Assembly: GCA_937894105.1 (NCBI GenBank)
Contig: CALCTI010000656.1
Span: 1-17,567, forward strand
Source of the DNA: an uncultured cyanobacterium
GTDB lineage: Bacteria; Cyanobacteriota; Cyanobacteriia; CACIAM-69d
Length of the DNA: 17,567 nucleotides
Direction of reading: 5' to 3'
Below the pieces are notes generated by a model. That model was not told where the DNA came from. It made no database searches and worked only from the letters and a program-made list of their open reading frames with translations. A program made the position numbers and the translations under genes. This document shows positions 1 to 6,242 of this stretch, piece by piece; position 1 is the first letter of the stretch, and every line of letters begins with the position of its first letter.

Positions 1-28
1 TGGGCGATCAGCGTGTCCGCGACGCTGA

Positions 29-601
29 GGATGCTCTTCGTGCTGCGGTAGTTCGTCTGGCGGCGGTAGGTCGTCTGGCAGTGGTAGTTCTTCCGGCGGT
101 GGCTGCAGCTCGTCAGGTGGTGGCGGATCGTCTGATGGTGGGGGTTCTTCCGGCGGTGGCAGCTCGGCTGGACCGACGCCCGCCGCTAGCAGTGCAGGGA
201 ATGGCGCTTTCGAGCAACAGGTATTGAGCCTAGTTAACAACGCTCGATCTGCTGAGGGTCTTTCGCCATTGGCTCACGATCCTTTGCTGGGTCAGGTAGC
301 AGAGGCGCACAGTGCCGATATGCTGGCGCGGAATTTCTTCGCCCACACCAATCCCGATGGTGAAAGAGCGCGCGATCGCATCTTGGATGCTGGGTTTACG
401 GGAGCAACTGGAGAAAATATTGCCTACGGTTTCAGTACGCCGAGCGGTGTTGTTACCGGTTGGCTAAACAGCCCTGGGCATCGCGCTAATATACTGAGCC
501 CGAATTACACCAAAATCGGTCTCAGTCACGTGTTTTCGTCTAACGATCCCGGCCCGACCTACACCGCTGGACATTACTGGACTCAAGTGTTCAACGGCTA
601 A
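29..601 (+). CDS. CAP (SCP/PR-1-like) domain protein with Gly/Ser-rich linker, 5' end broken
   Basis: The frame ending at TAA 599-601 encodes a Gly/Ser linker of about seven degenerate hexapeptides (GSSSGG type, about 44-160), a short Pro/Ala hinge, then a complete CAP domain starting with FEQQVLSLVNNAR near 212. CAP hallmarks are visible: AEAHSADM, NFFAHTNPDG, GENIAYG, GWLNSPGHRANIL and HYWTQVF, including the two His and the Glu that form the family cleft. Bacterial CAP proteins are usually secreted; their activity is mostly unknown. The frame is open only from 29, because TGA lies at 26-28. No ATG or GTG lies between that stop and the domain; the first possible start is TTG 224, inside the first CAP helix. 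The frame starting at position 3 is open through this point, so a one-base shift near 40-50 probably separates the N-terminal part from this frame. It may be a pseudogene or a sequencing error. The domain call is firm; the 5' end is not. Confidence 0.75.
   Translation, partial: GCSSCCGSSSGGGRSSGSGSSSGGGCSSSGGGGSSDGGGSSGGGSSAGPTPAASSAGNGAFEQQVLSLVNNARSAEGLSPLAHDPLLGQVAEAHSADMLARNFFAHTNPDGERARDRILDAGFTGATGENIAYGFSTPSGVVTGWLNSPGHRANILSPNYTKIGLSHVFSSNDPGPTYTAGHYWTQVFNG
44..170 (+). repeat. Degenerate 18-bp repeats encoding a Gly/Ser linker
   Basis: Units resembling ggtagttcgtctggcggc follow one another about seven times with substitutions and a few inserted codons. They encode GSSSGG-like hexapeptides between an unidentified N-terminal region and the CAP domain. 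Arrays of this kind are prone to slippage, which fits the frame break at their 5' edge. Confidence 0.6.
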
Positions 602-616
602 GGCGCAGATTAAAAC

Positions 617-664
617 TTGCCCATTGCCATTCGCCATTCTGCCGGGCTGAACGGTGATGGGCAA
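617..664 (+). terminator. Hairpin downstream of the first CAP gene, weak terminator
   Basis: TTGCCCATTGCC at 617-628 pairs with GGTGATGGGCAA at 653-664, a 12-bp stem with two G-U pairs, 15 nt after the CAP stop codon. No T-run follows. It is homologous to the better hairpin at 3551-3608, which also follows a CAP 3' end. A second small hairpin, AAATCC/GGATTT, lies at 663-678. Confidence 0.5.
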
Positions 665-908
665 ATCCTTCAGGATTTACGCAAAACCCCTAAAACGCCC
701 TTACCTCAATCTATGGGCTTCGTTAACGCTCCGCGATCGCCAACGTAGTCCTTTATTTCGACCAAAAGCGCTTTAATGAGCACTGGGCTTCGTCGTTCGC
801 AAAGCGTTGACGGAGCCCCATAGTGCGGTCTTAGCTAAACACCAGCCACGCCAAATATCCTGCTTACAGCGAGAAAAACCATATCTTGTGTTTCTCGTTA
901 GCTAAAAC

Positions 909-1112
909 GTGGAGAAAACTGAGGAACTAGTATTTTTCGATAATTTTAGGACTAAGGTTCTAAACGGTGCCCCGGAGAGTTGCGATCGCCGCGCCCAAGC
1001 AACAATTGAAAAACAAGCGCTTGAGATTACTTTTGAAAAGATCAATTTTTGGAACCGTGGATCAAAGCAAGTAATCAAAGCAGATATTAAAGCAAATTTT
1101 TATTTCTACTGA
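909..1112 (+). CDS. Doubtful small open frame, unrecognised
   Basis: This 67-codon frame starts with GTG right after the CGAGAAA hairpin and ends with TGA. The product would be charged, with aromatic residues at the end (NFYFY), and no signal peptide, membrane segment or known motif. No ribosome binding site is visible. It contains a HIP1-like GCGATCGC. I list it because it is the only long frame in this gap; it may well be noise or the remnant of a larger gene. Confidence 0.15.
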   Translation: MEKTEELVFFDNFRTKVLNGAPESCDRRAQATIEKQALEITFEKINFWNRGSKQVIKADIKANFYFY

Positions 1113-1237
1113 AACTGTATAGATTAAGCGGCTAATACAATGCTCGTACTCCATGTCCAGAGCAGATGGTCCTGCTTTTAAGCAGTCATCGTGGCGGGCA
1201 AGACACCAATTATTGATGAGAGAGGGCTAAAGCTGTT

Positions 1238-3082
1238 ATGAGTGCAAGTTTGCCGGTGCAAGGGGGAATTGCGACTAGGGCTAAGTTCAAGCCAGAGATT
1301 CGTCAAGCGAATGCCTCTGTTGAGCTAATCCCAGGAGCCTCTTATCAGGATGCAACGGAGGTCATTCGTGCAGCTTATCGTCAGGTTTTTGGAAACGCAC
1401 ACATCATGGAGAGTGAGCGGGTGGTCGTAGCAGAGTCCCGGCTGCGCTCTGGTGAAATATCGGTACGAGAGTTTGTGCGATCGCTGGCAAAGTCAAATCT
1501 ATATCGCTCTCGTTTTTTTGATGCATGCTCGCGCTATCGCTCCATTGAGCTGAACTTTAAGCACTTGTTGGGGCGCGCGCCCGAGAGTTTTGATGAGATG
1601 AAGCTACATAGCCAGATCTTGGATCGAGATGGCTATGAAGCAGATATTGACTCGTTTATTGATAGCGACGAATATCATTCTGCCTTTGGTGAAAACACTG
1701 TGCCCTACTACCAGGGCTATAGCTCACGCACAGGACAGCGGCTATTGGGCTTCACTAACATGCTGGAGATGTTACCAAGTTTATCCAGTAGCGATCGCGA
1801 TTTAACCGGCGACAATCAACCCCGCGTAGCCAACAAGTCTATTCTTTTTTACGATAATCCGGCGGGTCAAGCGAAGCCGGTAGATGTGCGATCACTGATT
1901 CGTGAAGCACTGGGTACACCCCGCTCTGCTTTTGCAACAAAGTCGGGTCAATTACGACCCGCACAAAATTGGAAGGTAACATCACAGATTGCCGAACAGG
2001 ATGCGCTGGCTGAGAAATTGCGTCGCCAACGACCCGATAGGGCTAAGTTCAAGCCAGAGATTCGTCGTCAAGCGAATGCCTTTGTTGAGCTAATTCCAGG
2101 AGCCCCTTATCAGGATGCAACGGAGGTCATTCGTGCTGCTTATCGTCAGGTTTTTGGAAACGCACACATCATGGAGAGTGAGCGGGTGGTCGTAGCAGAG
2201 TCCCGGCTGCGCTCTGGTGAAATATCGGTACGAGAGTTTGTGCGATCGCTGGCAAAGTCAAATCTATATCGCTCTCGTTTTTTTGATGCATGCTCGCGCT
2301 ATCGCTCCATTGAGCTGAACTTTAAGCACTTGTTGGGGCGCGCGCCCGAGAGTTTTGATGAGATGAAGCTACATAGCCAGATCTTGGATCGAGATGGCTA
2401 TGAAGCAGATATTGACTCGTTTATTGATAGCGACGAATATCATTCTGCCTTTGGTGAAAACACTGTGCCCTACTACCAGGGCTATAGCTCACGCACAGGA
2501 CAGCGGCTATTGGGCTTCACTAACATGCTGGAGATGTTACCAAGTTTATCCAGTAGCGATCGCGATTTAACCGGCGACAATCAACCCCGCGTAGCCAACA
2601 AGTCTATTCTTTTTTACGATAATCCGGCGGGTCAAGCGAAGCCGGTAGATGTGCGATCACTGATTCGTGAAGCACTGAGCACACCCCGCCCTGCTATTGC
2701 AACAAAGTCGGATCAATTACTACCCGCAGAAAACCAGAAGGTAACATCACAGATTGCCGAACAGGATGCGCTGATTGAGAAATTGCGTCGCCAACTATCC
2801 GAGGTGAGCCCTTTTGCCGCCGTTGGAATGTCAATTATTGGGACCTATAGCAACTCTGGTCAAGAGGGTAATGCTGTTTATGGCGGCAGCGGAAATAGCT
2901 TTGGAGTCAGTGAAAATACCAGTAGCATTGCCCAAGCCCGTACCCAGGACTTGAATACAATTTTGGAGCAGAAGACTGCCCAGGCAAAGCGATTGCAGGA
3001 TCAGTTACAGGATGCGCAGAGGATGGCAGTAGTTGGTAGTGCGAAGGCTAATCGCTGGCGTCGTAACACCTTCTCTAGTTGA
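1238..3082 (+). CDS. Phycobilisome linker polypeptide with two tandem linker domains
   Basis: Linker proteins order phycobiliprotein discs into rods and attach them to the core. Two copies of the PBS linker domain (pfam00427 type) are readable at about residues 38-175 and 293-430. Each has the family signatures EVIRAAYRQVFGN, SGEISVREFVRSLAKSNLYR, IELNFKHLLGRAP, FIDSDEYHSAFGENTVPYY and GFTNML. Each is followed by a spacer of about 80 residues ending in a short charged coil (IAEQDALxEKLRRQ). After the second copy there is a Gly/Ser/Asn stretch and a coiled coil (about 555-605) with a basic end, but no CpcD-like domain. Domain sequence is closest to rod linkers of the CpcC/CpeC kind, which normally carry one such domain. 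ApcE carries several but also a chromophorylated domain, which is absent here. The two units are exactly identical over 540 nt. No phycobiliprotein gene is adjacent. ATG 1238 follows a weak purine-rich AGAGGG. Family firm, exact role unknown. Confidence 0.88.
   Translation: MSASLPVQGGIATRAKFKPEIRQANASVELIPGASYQDATEVIRAAYRQVFGNAHIMESERVVVAESRLRSGEISVREFVRSLAKSNLYRSRFFDACSRYRSIELNFKHLLGRAPESFDEMKLHSQILDRDGYEADIDSFIDSDEYHSAFGENTVPYYQGYSSRTGQRLLGFTNMLEMLPSLSSSDRDLTGDNQPRVANKSILFYDNPAGQAKPVDVRSLIREALGTPRSAFATKSGQLRPAQNWKVTSQIAEQDALAEKLRRQRPDRAKFKPEIRRQANAFVELIPGAPYQDATEVIRAAYRQVFGNAHIMESERVVVAESRLRSGEISVREFVRSLAKSNLYRSRFFDACSRYRSIELNFKHLLGRAPESFDEMKLHSQILDRDGYEADIDSFIDSDEYHSAFGENTVPYYQGYSSRTGQRLLGFTNMLEMLPSLSSSDRDLTGDNQPRVANKSILFYDNPAGQAKPVDVRSLIREALSTPRPAIATKSDQLLPAENQKVTSQIAEQDALIEKLRRQLSEVSPFAAVGMSIIGTYSNSGQEGNAVYGGSGNSFGVSENTSSIAQARTQDLNTILEQKTAQAKRLQDQLQDAQRMAVVGSAKANRWRRNTFSS
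1276..2030 (+). repeat. Direct repeat unit 1 inside the linker gene
   Basis: First unit of a head-to-tail duplication. It aligns with 2038-2795 at an offset of 762 nt, then 765 nt after one extra CGT codon in unit 2. Positions 1373-1912 are identical base for base to 2138-2677. Differences cluster at the two ends. Confidence 0.92.
2038..2795 (+). repeat. Direct repeat unit 2 inside the linker gene
   Basis: Second unit of the duplication. Compared with unit 1 it has an extra Arg codon (IRRQAN against IRQAN) and scattered changes before 2138 and after 2677, for example LSTPRPAIATKSD against LGTPRSAFATKSG. It leads directly into the unique C-terminal tail. Confidence 0.92.
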
Positions 3083-3090
3083 GGATTGTC

Positions 3091-3135
3091 ATCCAATCAA
3101 TCATCCAATCAATCATCCAATCAATCATCCAATCA
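3091..3135 (+). repeat. 12-bp tandem repeat, nearly four units
   Basis: The unit CATCCAATCAAT is repeated head to tail without visible mismatches, starting about 8 nt after the linker stop codon. It runs straight into the palindrome TCAAGTCCGAGGACTTGA (3133-3150). Confidence 0.85.
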
Positions 3136-3150
3136 AGTCCGAGGACTTGA
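3133..3150 (+). terminator. Palindrome after the linker gene, possible terminator or processing stem
   Basis: TCAAGTCC and GGACTTGA form a perfect 8-bp stem with a 2-nt loop, about 50 nt after the linker stop. No T-run follows, so factor-independent termination is doubtful. It could be a 3'-end stabilising stem or part of the local repeat cluster. Confidence 0.3.
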
Positions 3151-3206
3151 GCTGCAAAGTTTACAGCCCCTAGGGCGGTCATCAATTCAACTCCAAAAGC
3201 CCTCAG

Positions 3207-3336
3207 TGGATGTCTGAAAAGTCTGATTGGACACTTCAAACTGGTTCTGAATGCTGTGATGAAAGAGCGCAAACACGCATTCTTTCGTTGCAGCCTACGA
3301 CAAGATGAGTCGTGCTTGAGACTTTTCAGACATCCT
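3207..3336. mobile_element. MITE-like element, about 130 bp, 17-bp terminal inverted repeats
   Basis: GGATGTCTGAAAAGTCT at 3208-3224 is the exact reverse complement of 3319-3335. CTCAG lies just outside at both ends (3202-3206 and 3337-3341, each one base from the repeat), as a 5-bp target duplication would. The inside has no transposase frame. It is rich in smaller self-complementary segments, such as GAATGC/GCATTC and ACGAC/GTCGT. These are the marks of a miniature inverted-repeat element mobilised by a transposase encoded elsewhere. I cannot assign an insertion sequence family. Confidence 0.65.
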
Positions 3337-3430
3337 CTCAGCAGTGAGAAGTACACGCCCTTTGAAATAAAAATATGAGGGGCTGAGACATTTGCAGCCG
3401 CTGAGTTTGATATTTAGCGGATTTGGTATG

Positions 3431-3535
3431 AGTCCGAATTACACCAAGATCGGTCTCAGTCACGTGTTTTCGTCTAACGATCCTGGTCCCAAGTACACTG
3501 CCGCATTCTATTAGCCCCAAATGTTCAAGGTCTAA
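3431..3535 (+). pseudogene. Fragment of the 3' end of a CAP-domain gene
   Basis: The frame SPNYTKIGLSHVFSSNDPGP at 3431-3490 is nearly identical at the nucleotide level to the end of the CAP gene at 29-601. It continues KYTAAFY, an in-frame TAG (3512-3514) where the intact genes have the Trp of HYWTQVF, then PQMFKV and TAA at 3533-3535. The first three quarters of the CAP domain are missing and no start or promoter belongs to it. Similarity continues past the stop into the following hairpin, so a piece of gene plus terminator was copied. The in-frame stop and substitutions show it is decayed. Confidence 0.85.
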
Positions 3536-3550
3536 GGAACAGGTCACAGG

Positions 3551-3608
3551 ACTTGCCCATTGCCGTTTTGTCGGTTTGCCTAATCAAACCAGCAATGGGC
3601 AAGTTTTT
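3551..3608 (+). terminator. Rho-independent terminator after the CAP fragment
   Basis: ACTTGCCCATTGC (3551-3563) pairs perfectly with GCAATGGGCAAGT (3592-3604), a 13-bp stem with a loop of about 28 nt, followed by a T-run (GTTTTTAG). It would stop + strand transcription coming from the linker gene or the relic. It is homologous to the hairpin at 617-664 but has the T-run that copy lacks. Confidence 0.75.
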
Positions 3609-3650
3609 AGGGTGCAAGCAGGGTGCTCAAGGTTCTCCCTCTGGAATCTT

Positions 3651-3809
3651 ATGGGGAGCATTGAAAGTCAACGAGACTATGTGCCCGCCTTTTTTGCGGC
3701 GGTATTGATCGCAGCAGCTTATTGGCTATTGCTTCAGATCGCTCATCCTCTACCAGACATATCCAAAATATTTCCATACTTGAAGTTTTCAGCATCTCAG
3801 GGCTGGTGA
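3651..3809 (+). CDS. Possible small single-span membrane protein
   Basis: An ATG-started frame of 52 codons encodes a polar N-terminus (MGSIESQRDYVP), one hydrophobic stretch of about 20 residues (AFFAAVLIAAAYWLLLQIA) and a short polar tail. It lies between the terminator and the next CAP gene, in the same direction. There is no good Shine-Dalgarno sequence and I know no relative. The hydrophobic segment makes it slightly more plausible than random, but it may be chance. The rest of 3609-3898 shows nothing else. Confidence 0.25.
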   Translation: MGSIESQRDYVPAFFAAVLIAAAYWLLLQIAHPLPDISKIFPYLKFSASQGW

Positions 3810-3898
3810 GTCCACCGTAGATCCTGTGCTGGCTTCTGCGGCCGGGTAGAGGTTTAAAGACGGCACTTTCACTCCTTATTTGTTCAAGGTAAAGCTCC

Positions 3899-4765
3899 AT
3901 GACAGGAACCGTAGCTCGAATTTATGACATATTGACTGGCAGTCATGTGTACACCACAAATGAGGCAGAGATTGCTCAGCTTACGGCGGACTCGACTCGA
4001 TACCGCAACGAAGGAGCAGCCTTCGACTCTATTGGTCCTAACCCTGTGGTTCGCTTTCTGAACCAAGTCACGGGGGGGATTTTTTACGCTATTTCTCCCG
4101 ACGAGCAAAATACTGTGCGCCAAAATCCTGGATTCCTGGAGATTCCTGGAGGTGGCTTTGATGCGGCGATCGCCACCCAAAGTGGTCTAGTTCCGGTCTA
4201 TCGCTTTTACAACACCGTCACCGGTCGTCACTTTTTCACCCCCAACGCCCAAGAAGCCGCCTCAGTGAGGGCTAATTTACCCGGCTATCGCGATGAAGGC
4301 GTGGGCTTTTTCGCCGATCCTGCCGGTGGAGGCTCCGTTAGCATCCCAACGCCCGCGCCGACGCCGAGTAGCACCTTTGAACAGGAGGTTGTCAATCTAG
4401 TTAATGAGGCACGGGCACAGTCCGGATTAGCCCCCCTCGCTTACGACCCTTTGCTGGGAGGTCTGGCAGAATCCCACAGTGAGGATATGCTTCAGCGAGA
4501 CTTTTTCTCCCACACGACGCCTGATGGGGTCACTTTTGGTAATCGTGTTCGACAGGCTGAAATCCCTGGAGCTGCAGCTGAAAATATCGGCGCAGGGTAT
4601 GCCACTCCGCAAGCAGCGGTAACAGGTTGGCTGAATAGCCCTGGTCACCGGGCAAATATTCTGAATCCCAACTTCACCAAGATTGGTGTGGGTCATGTAT
4701 TCTCTGCGAACGATCCAGGGGCAGAGCAGTGGAACCACTATTGGACTCAGGTTTTTCAGGGATAG
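3899..4765 (+). CDS. DUF5648-repeat and CAP-domain fusion protein
   Basis: Residues about 5-43, 50-90 and 99-138 are three related repeats (VARIYDILTGSHVYTT, VVRFLNQVTGGIFYAI, VYRFYNTVTGRHFFTP), each ending in an xxGF/xxAF element. They match the lectin-like repeat called DUF5648. A Pro/Ser hinge (about 145-158) leads to a CAP domain (about 159-288) with its cleft residues in place: H193, H205, E228 and H250, in SHSEDM, FFSHTTPDG, AENIG and SPGHRANIL. The likely role is extracellular binding, possibly of surface polysaccharide; no catalytic function is established for bacterial CAP domains. TAA at 3890-3892 lies in frame just upstream, so ATG 3899 is the earliest ATG. The product then has no signal peptide, odd for a protein of this kind; export may be non-classical or the 5' end lost. 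The CAP part is paralogous to the gene at 29-601 and the relic at 3431-3535. Confidence 0.9.
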   Translation: MTGTVARIYDILTGSHVYTTNEAEIAQLTADSTRYRNEGAAFDSIGPNPVVRFLNQVTGGIFYAISPDEQNTVRQNPGFLEIPGGGFDAAIATQSGLVPVYRFYNTVTGRHFFTPNAQEAASVRANLPGYRDEGVGFFADPAGGGSVSIPTPAPTPSSTFEQEVVNLVNEARAQSGLAPLAYDPLLGGLAESHSEDMLQRDFFSHTTPDGVTFGNRVRQAEIPGAAAENIGAGYATPQAAVTGWLNSPGHRANILNPNFTKIGVGHVFSANDPGAEQWNHYWTQVFQG

Positions 4766-4814
4766 GGATCACTTTTCCCTCGGTAATTTTTTCCCTTGGT
4801 TATTTTTGCCTGGC

Positions 4815-6050
4815 TTATTTGAGGCCAATGGGGTTTGACGCCTTGGAGCCGTGGGGCGATCGCTTCCCCTTGGAAAACATCCGGAAGTACAGGGACTTAC
4901 TCACCTCTTTCAGGGGAAAGGTGACGTAGGTTAAGGGGTTGATGGTGACAATAATGTCGCGGAAGTCCCGCTTAGCTAGCTCCACAATTCCCCGAGCCAC
5001 AAAGTTGGCGTCCATTACGCCGACCGGATTGAGGTTACTTTTGAACGGTCCCAGCACCAGCTTGCGAATAACGCAGGGGGCATCTAGGCGGCGCAGGGTA
5101 ATGATGTCGCCGATCGCCCGCTTTGACATTTCGTAGAGGGGGCTAAAGGCGGGCTGCACTTCCGCTTCGGAAGTATTGACCCACACTTCCTTCAGGGCGC
5201 GGTGCTTGGACAGGGTAACCGTATCCAAAAAGGTTTCCATAAGCCGCCAGGCGGACATGGTGTTCACTTCATAGGCTTTGGCGATCGCTTCGGGCGATCG
5301 TTCCCCCGCCTCGTTAATGCCGTGGTTAATAATCAGAATATCCACATTTGCCAATTTGCTTTGCAGCTCATGTTCCTGTCCCGGCTGCCACTGATGGACA
5401 GGGATGCGGGGACCGAAATCAACGTTAGCTGAAGTGGTTAGGGCAATGGGGCGGGCTCCAGCCACTTTCAACGCCTTGAGCAAGGCCCGACCCAAGGTAC
5501 CGGAAGCGCCGGTCACGGCCACGGTTTTGCCCTGGAGGGAGAGGGCGGTTCCTAGGATTTTATCCACGGCGGTTAGGGTGCCACAGTAGTAAGCGTTGCC
5601 GGAGTCGAAATGGTGTCGCCAGTGATAGGTACGGTTGACGAACCAGCGAGCGGGATTGTCGGTCAGGGGGCCGGGTTCGTGGGTTAGATCTGTCCACATC
5701 ATACGATTTTGGGACCGGGCGATCGCCGCCACCCCAAAGCCCAGGGAATAAATCACCCCCAGCCACAGGGTCCAGGTGCTCACCCAACCGAACGCCATAC
5801 CAGCGCCGGTGGCGGCGATCGCCCCGATAGCACCCATCACTAGCGACTCGGGCACGTCGTTGCACCACTGGGCTTTGGAAAAGGCTTCAAAACTCACCAT
5901 GGTCAAATCTTTACGAAATGCCTTGTGGTGGGTGTTGTGCCACTGCTTAATGGGCTCCCAGGTGTGCCCTGCCACGTGGTAAAAATCGCGGATCACCTCC
6001 GCCGGCACCACCGAAACCAACGCCAGTGCAATCCAAACCGTCGCTACCAT
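4815..6050 (-). CDS. Bifunctional sterol desaturase-like / short-chain dehydrogenase protein
   Basis: The N-terminal half (1 to about 165) is a membrane fatty-acid-hydroxylase/sterol-desaturase-type domain. It has the His clusters expected to hold a di-iron centre, HVAGH (25-29), HNTHH (38-42), THE (124) and HWRHH (143-147), and hydrophobic segments at about 1-20 and 70-112. The C-terminal half (about 171-400) is a short-chain dehydrogenase fold with the nucleotide-binding motif TGASGTLG (180-187), an NHG motif near 243, Ser295 and the catalytic pair Y307xxxK311. This fusion is known in cyanobacteria under the descriptive name used here. The substrate is not established; a lipid, carotenoid or aldehyde/alcohol pair would fit. 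The length, 411 residues, is normal. On the - strand, GGGGGAG about 10 nt before ATG 6050 supports the start. It lies downstream of the protease gene on the same strand, 192 nt away. Confidence 0.88.
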   Translation of the reverse strand: MVATVWIALALVSVVPAEVIRDFYHVAGHTWEPIKQWHNTHHKAFRKDLTMVSFEAFSKAQWCNDVPESLVMGAIGAIAATGAGMAFGWVSTWTLWLGVIYSLGFGVAAIARSQNRMMWTDLTHEPGPLTDNPARWFVNRTYHWRHHFDSGNAYYCGTLTAVDKILGTALSLQGKTVAVTGASGTLGRALLKALKVAGARPIALTTSANVDFGPRIPVHQWQPGQEHELQSKLANVDILIINHGINEAGERSPEAIAKAYEVNTMSAWRLMETFLDTVTLSKHRALKEVWVNTSEAEVQPAFSPLYEMSKRAIGDIITLRRLDAPCVIRKLVLGPFKSNLNPVGVMDANFVARGIVELAKRDFRDIIVTINPLTYVTFPLKEVSKSLYFRMFSKGKRSPHGSKASNPIGLK

Positions 6051-6183
6051 TGCTTCACTCCCCCAGCGTTTGTCGTTGAGTCAGTTTCAAGAAGTGCGAT
6101 CCCAATAAGTGGAAATCTCTCGAAACGTTATCAATTGTAAATGGGAGGGCGAATAAGGGAGGGCGATCGCCCGAGAGTATTTA

Positions 6184-6223
6184 GAAAGTCAACTGAAAGT
6201 CAACTGAAAGTCAACTGAAAGTT
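6184..6223 (+). repeat. 11-bp tandem repeat between protease and desaturase genes
   Basis: GAAAGTCAACT occurs three times exactly, then GAAAGTT. It lies between the 3' end of the Deg protease gene and the start of the desaturase/dehydrogenase gene, both on the - strand. No hairpin results. Nearby are two copies of GGGAGGGCGA and the palindrome GGGCGATCGCCC, which is a HIP1 site. Confidence 0.85.
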
Positions 6224-6242
6224 GCGTAAGGTCCCAAGTTTC

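Larger units (their letters stand above)
602..1237. other. Intergenic region, 636 nt, with hairpins and no convincing gene
   Basis: Apart from the post-CAP hairpin there is an inverted repeat GGGCTTCGTC/GACGGAGCCC (785-794 with 809-818, one G-T pair), with a related half copy near 714-733 (GGGCTTCGTTAACGCTCCGC). This resembles a short dispersed repeat. Another hairpin is CGAGAAA/TTTCTCG (870-876 with 891-897). A GTG-started 67-codon frame at 909-1112 is the only sizeable open frame. It has no Shine-Dalgarno sequence and resembles nothing I know. The linker promoter presumably lies near the end of this stretch, but I see no clear -35/-10 pair. Confidence 0.5.

Noticed and set aside
464..664. 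Open frame on the - strand opposite the first CAP gene
   Set aside because: It is the antisense of a clear CAP domain, and similar antisense frames appear opposite the CAP relic and the second CAP gene only because those sequences are related.
3091..3135. Tandem repeat considered as a CRISPR array
   Set aside because: The units are 12 bp and contiguous with no spacers; no cas gene is present.
3075..3356. 93-codon - strand frame across the MITE-like element
   Set aside because: Its end is the translated 12-bp repeat and its middle is the inverted-repeat element; no transposase motif is visible.
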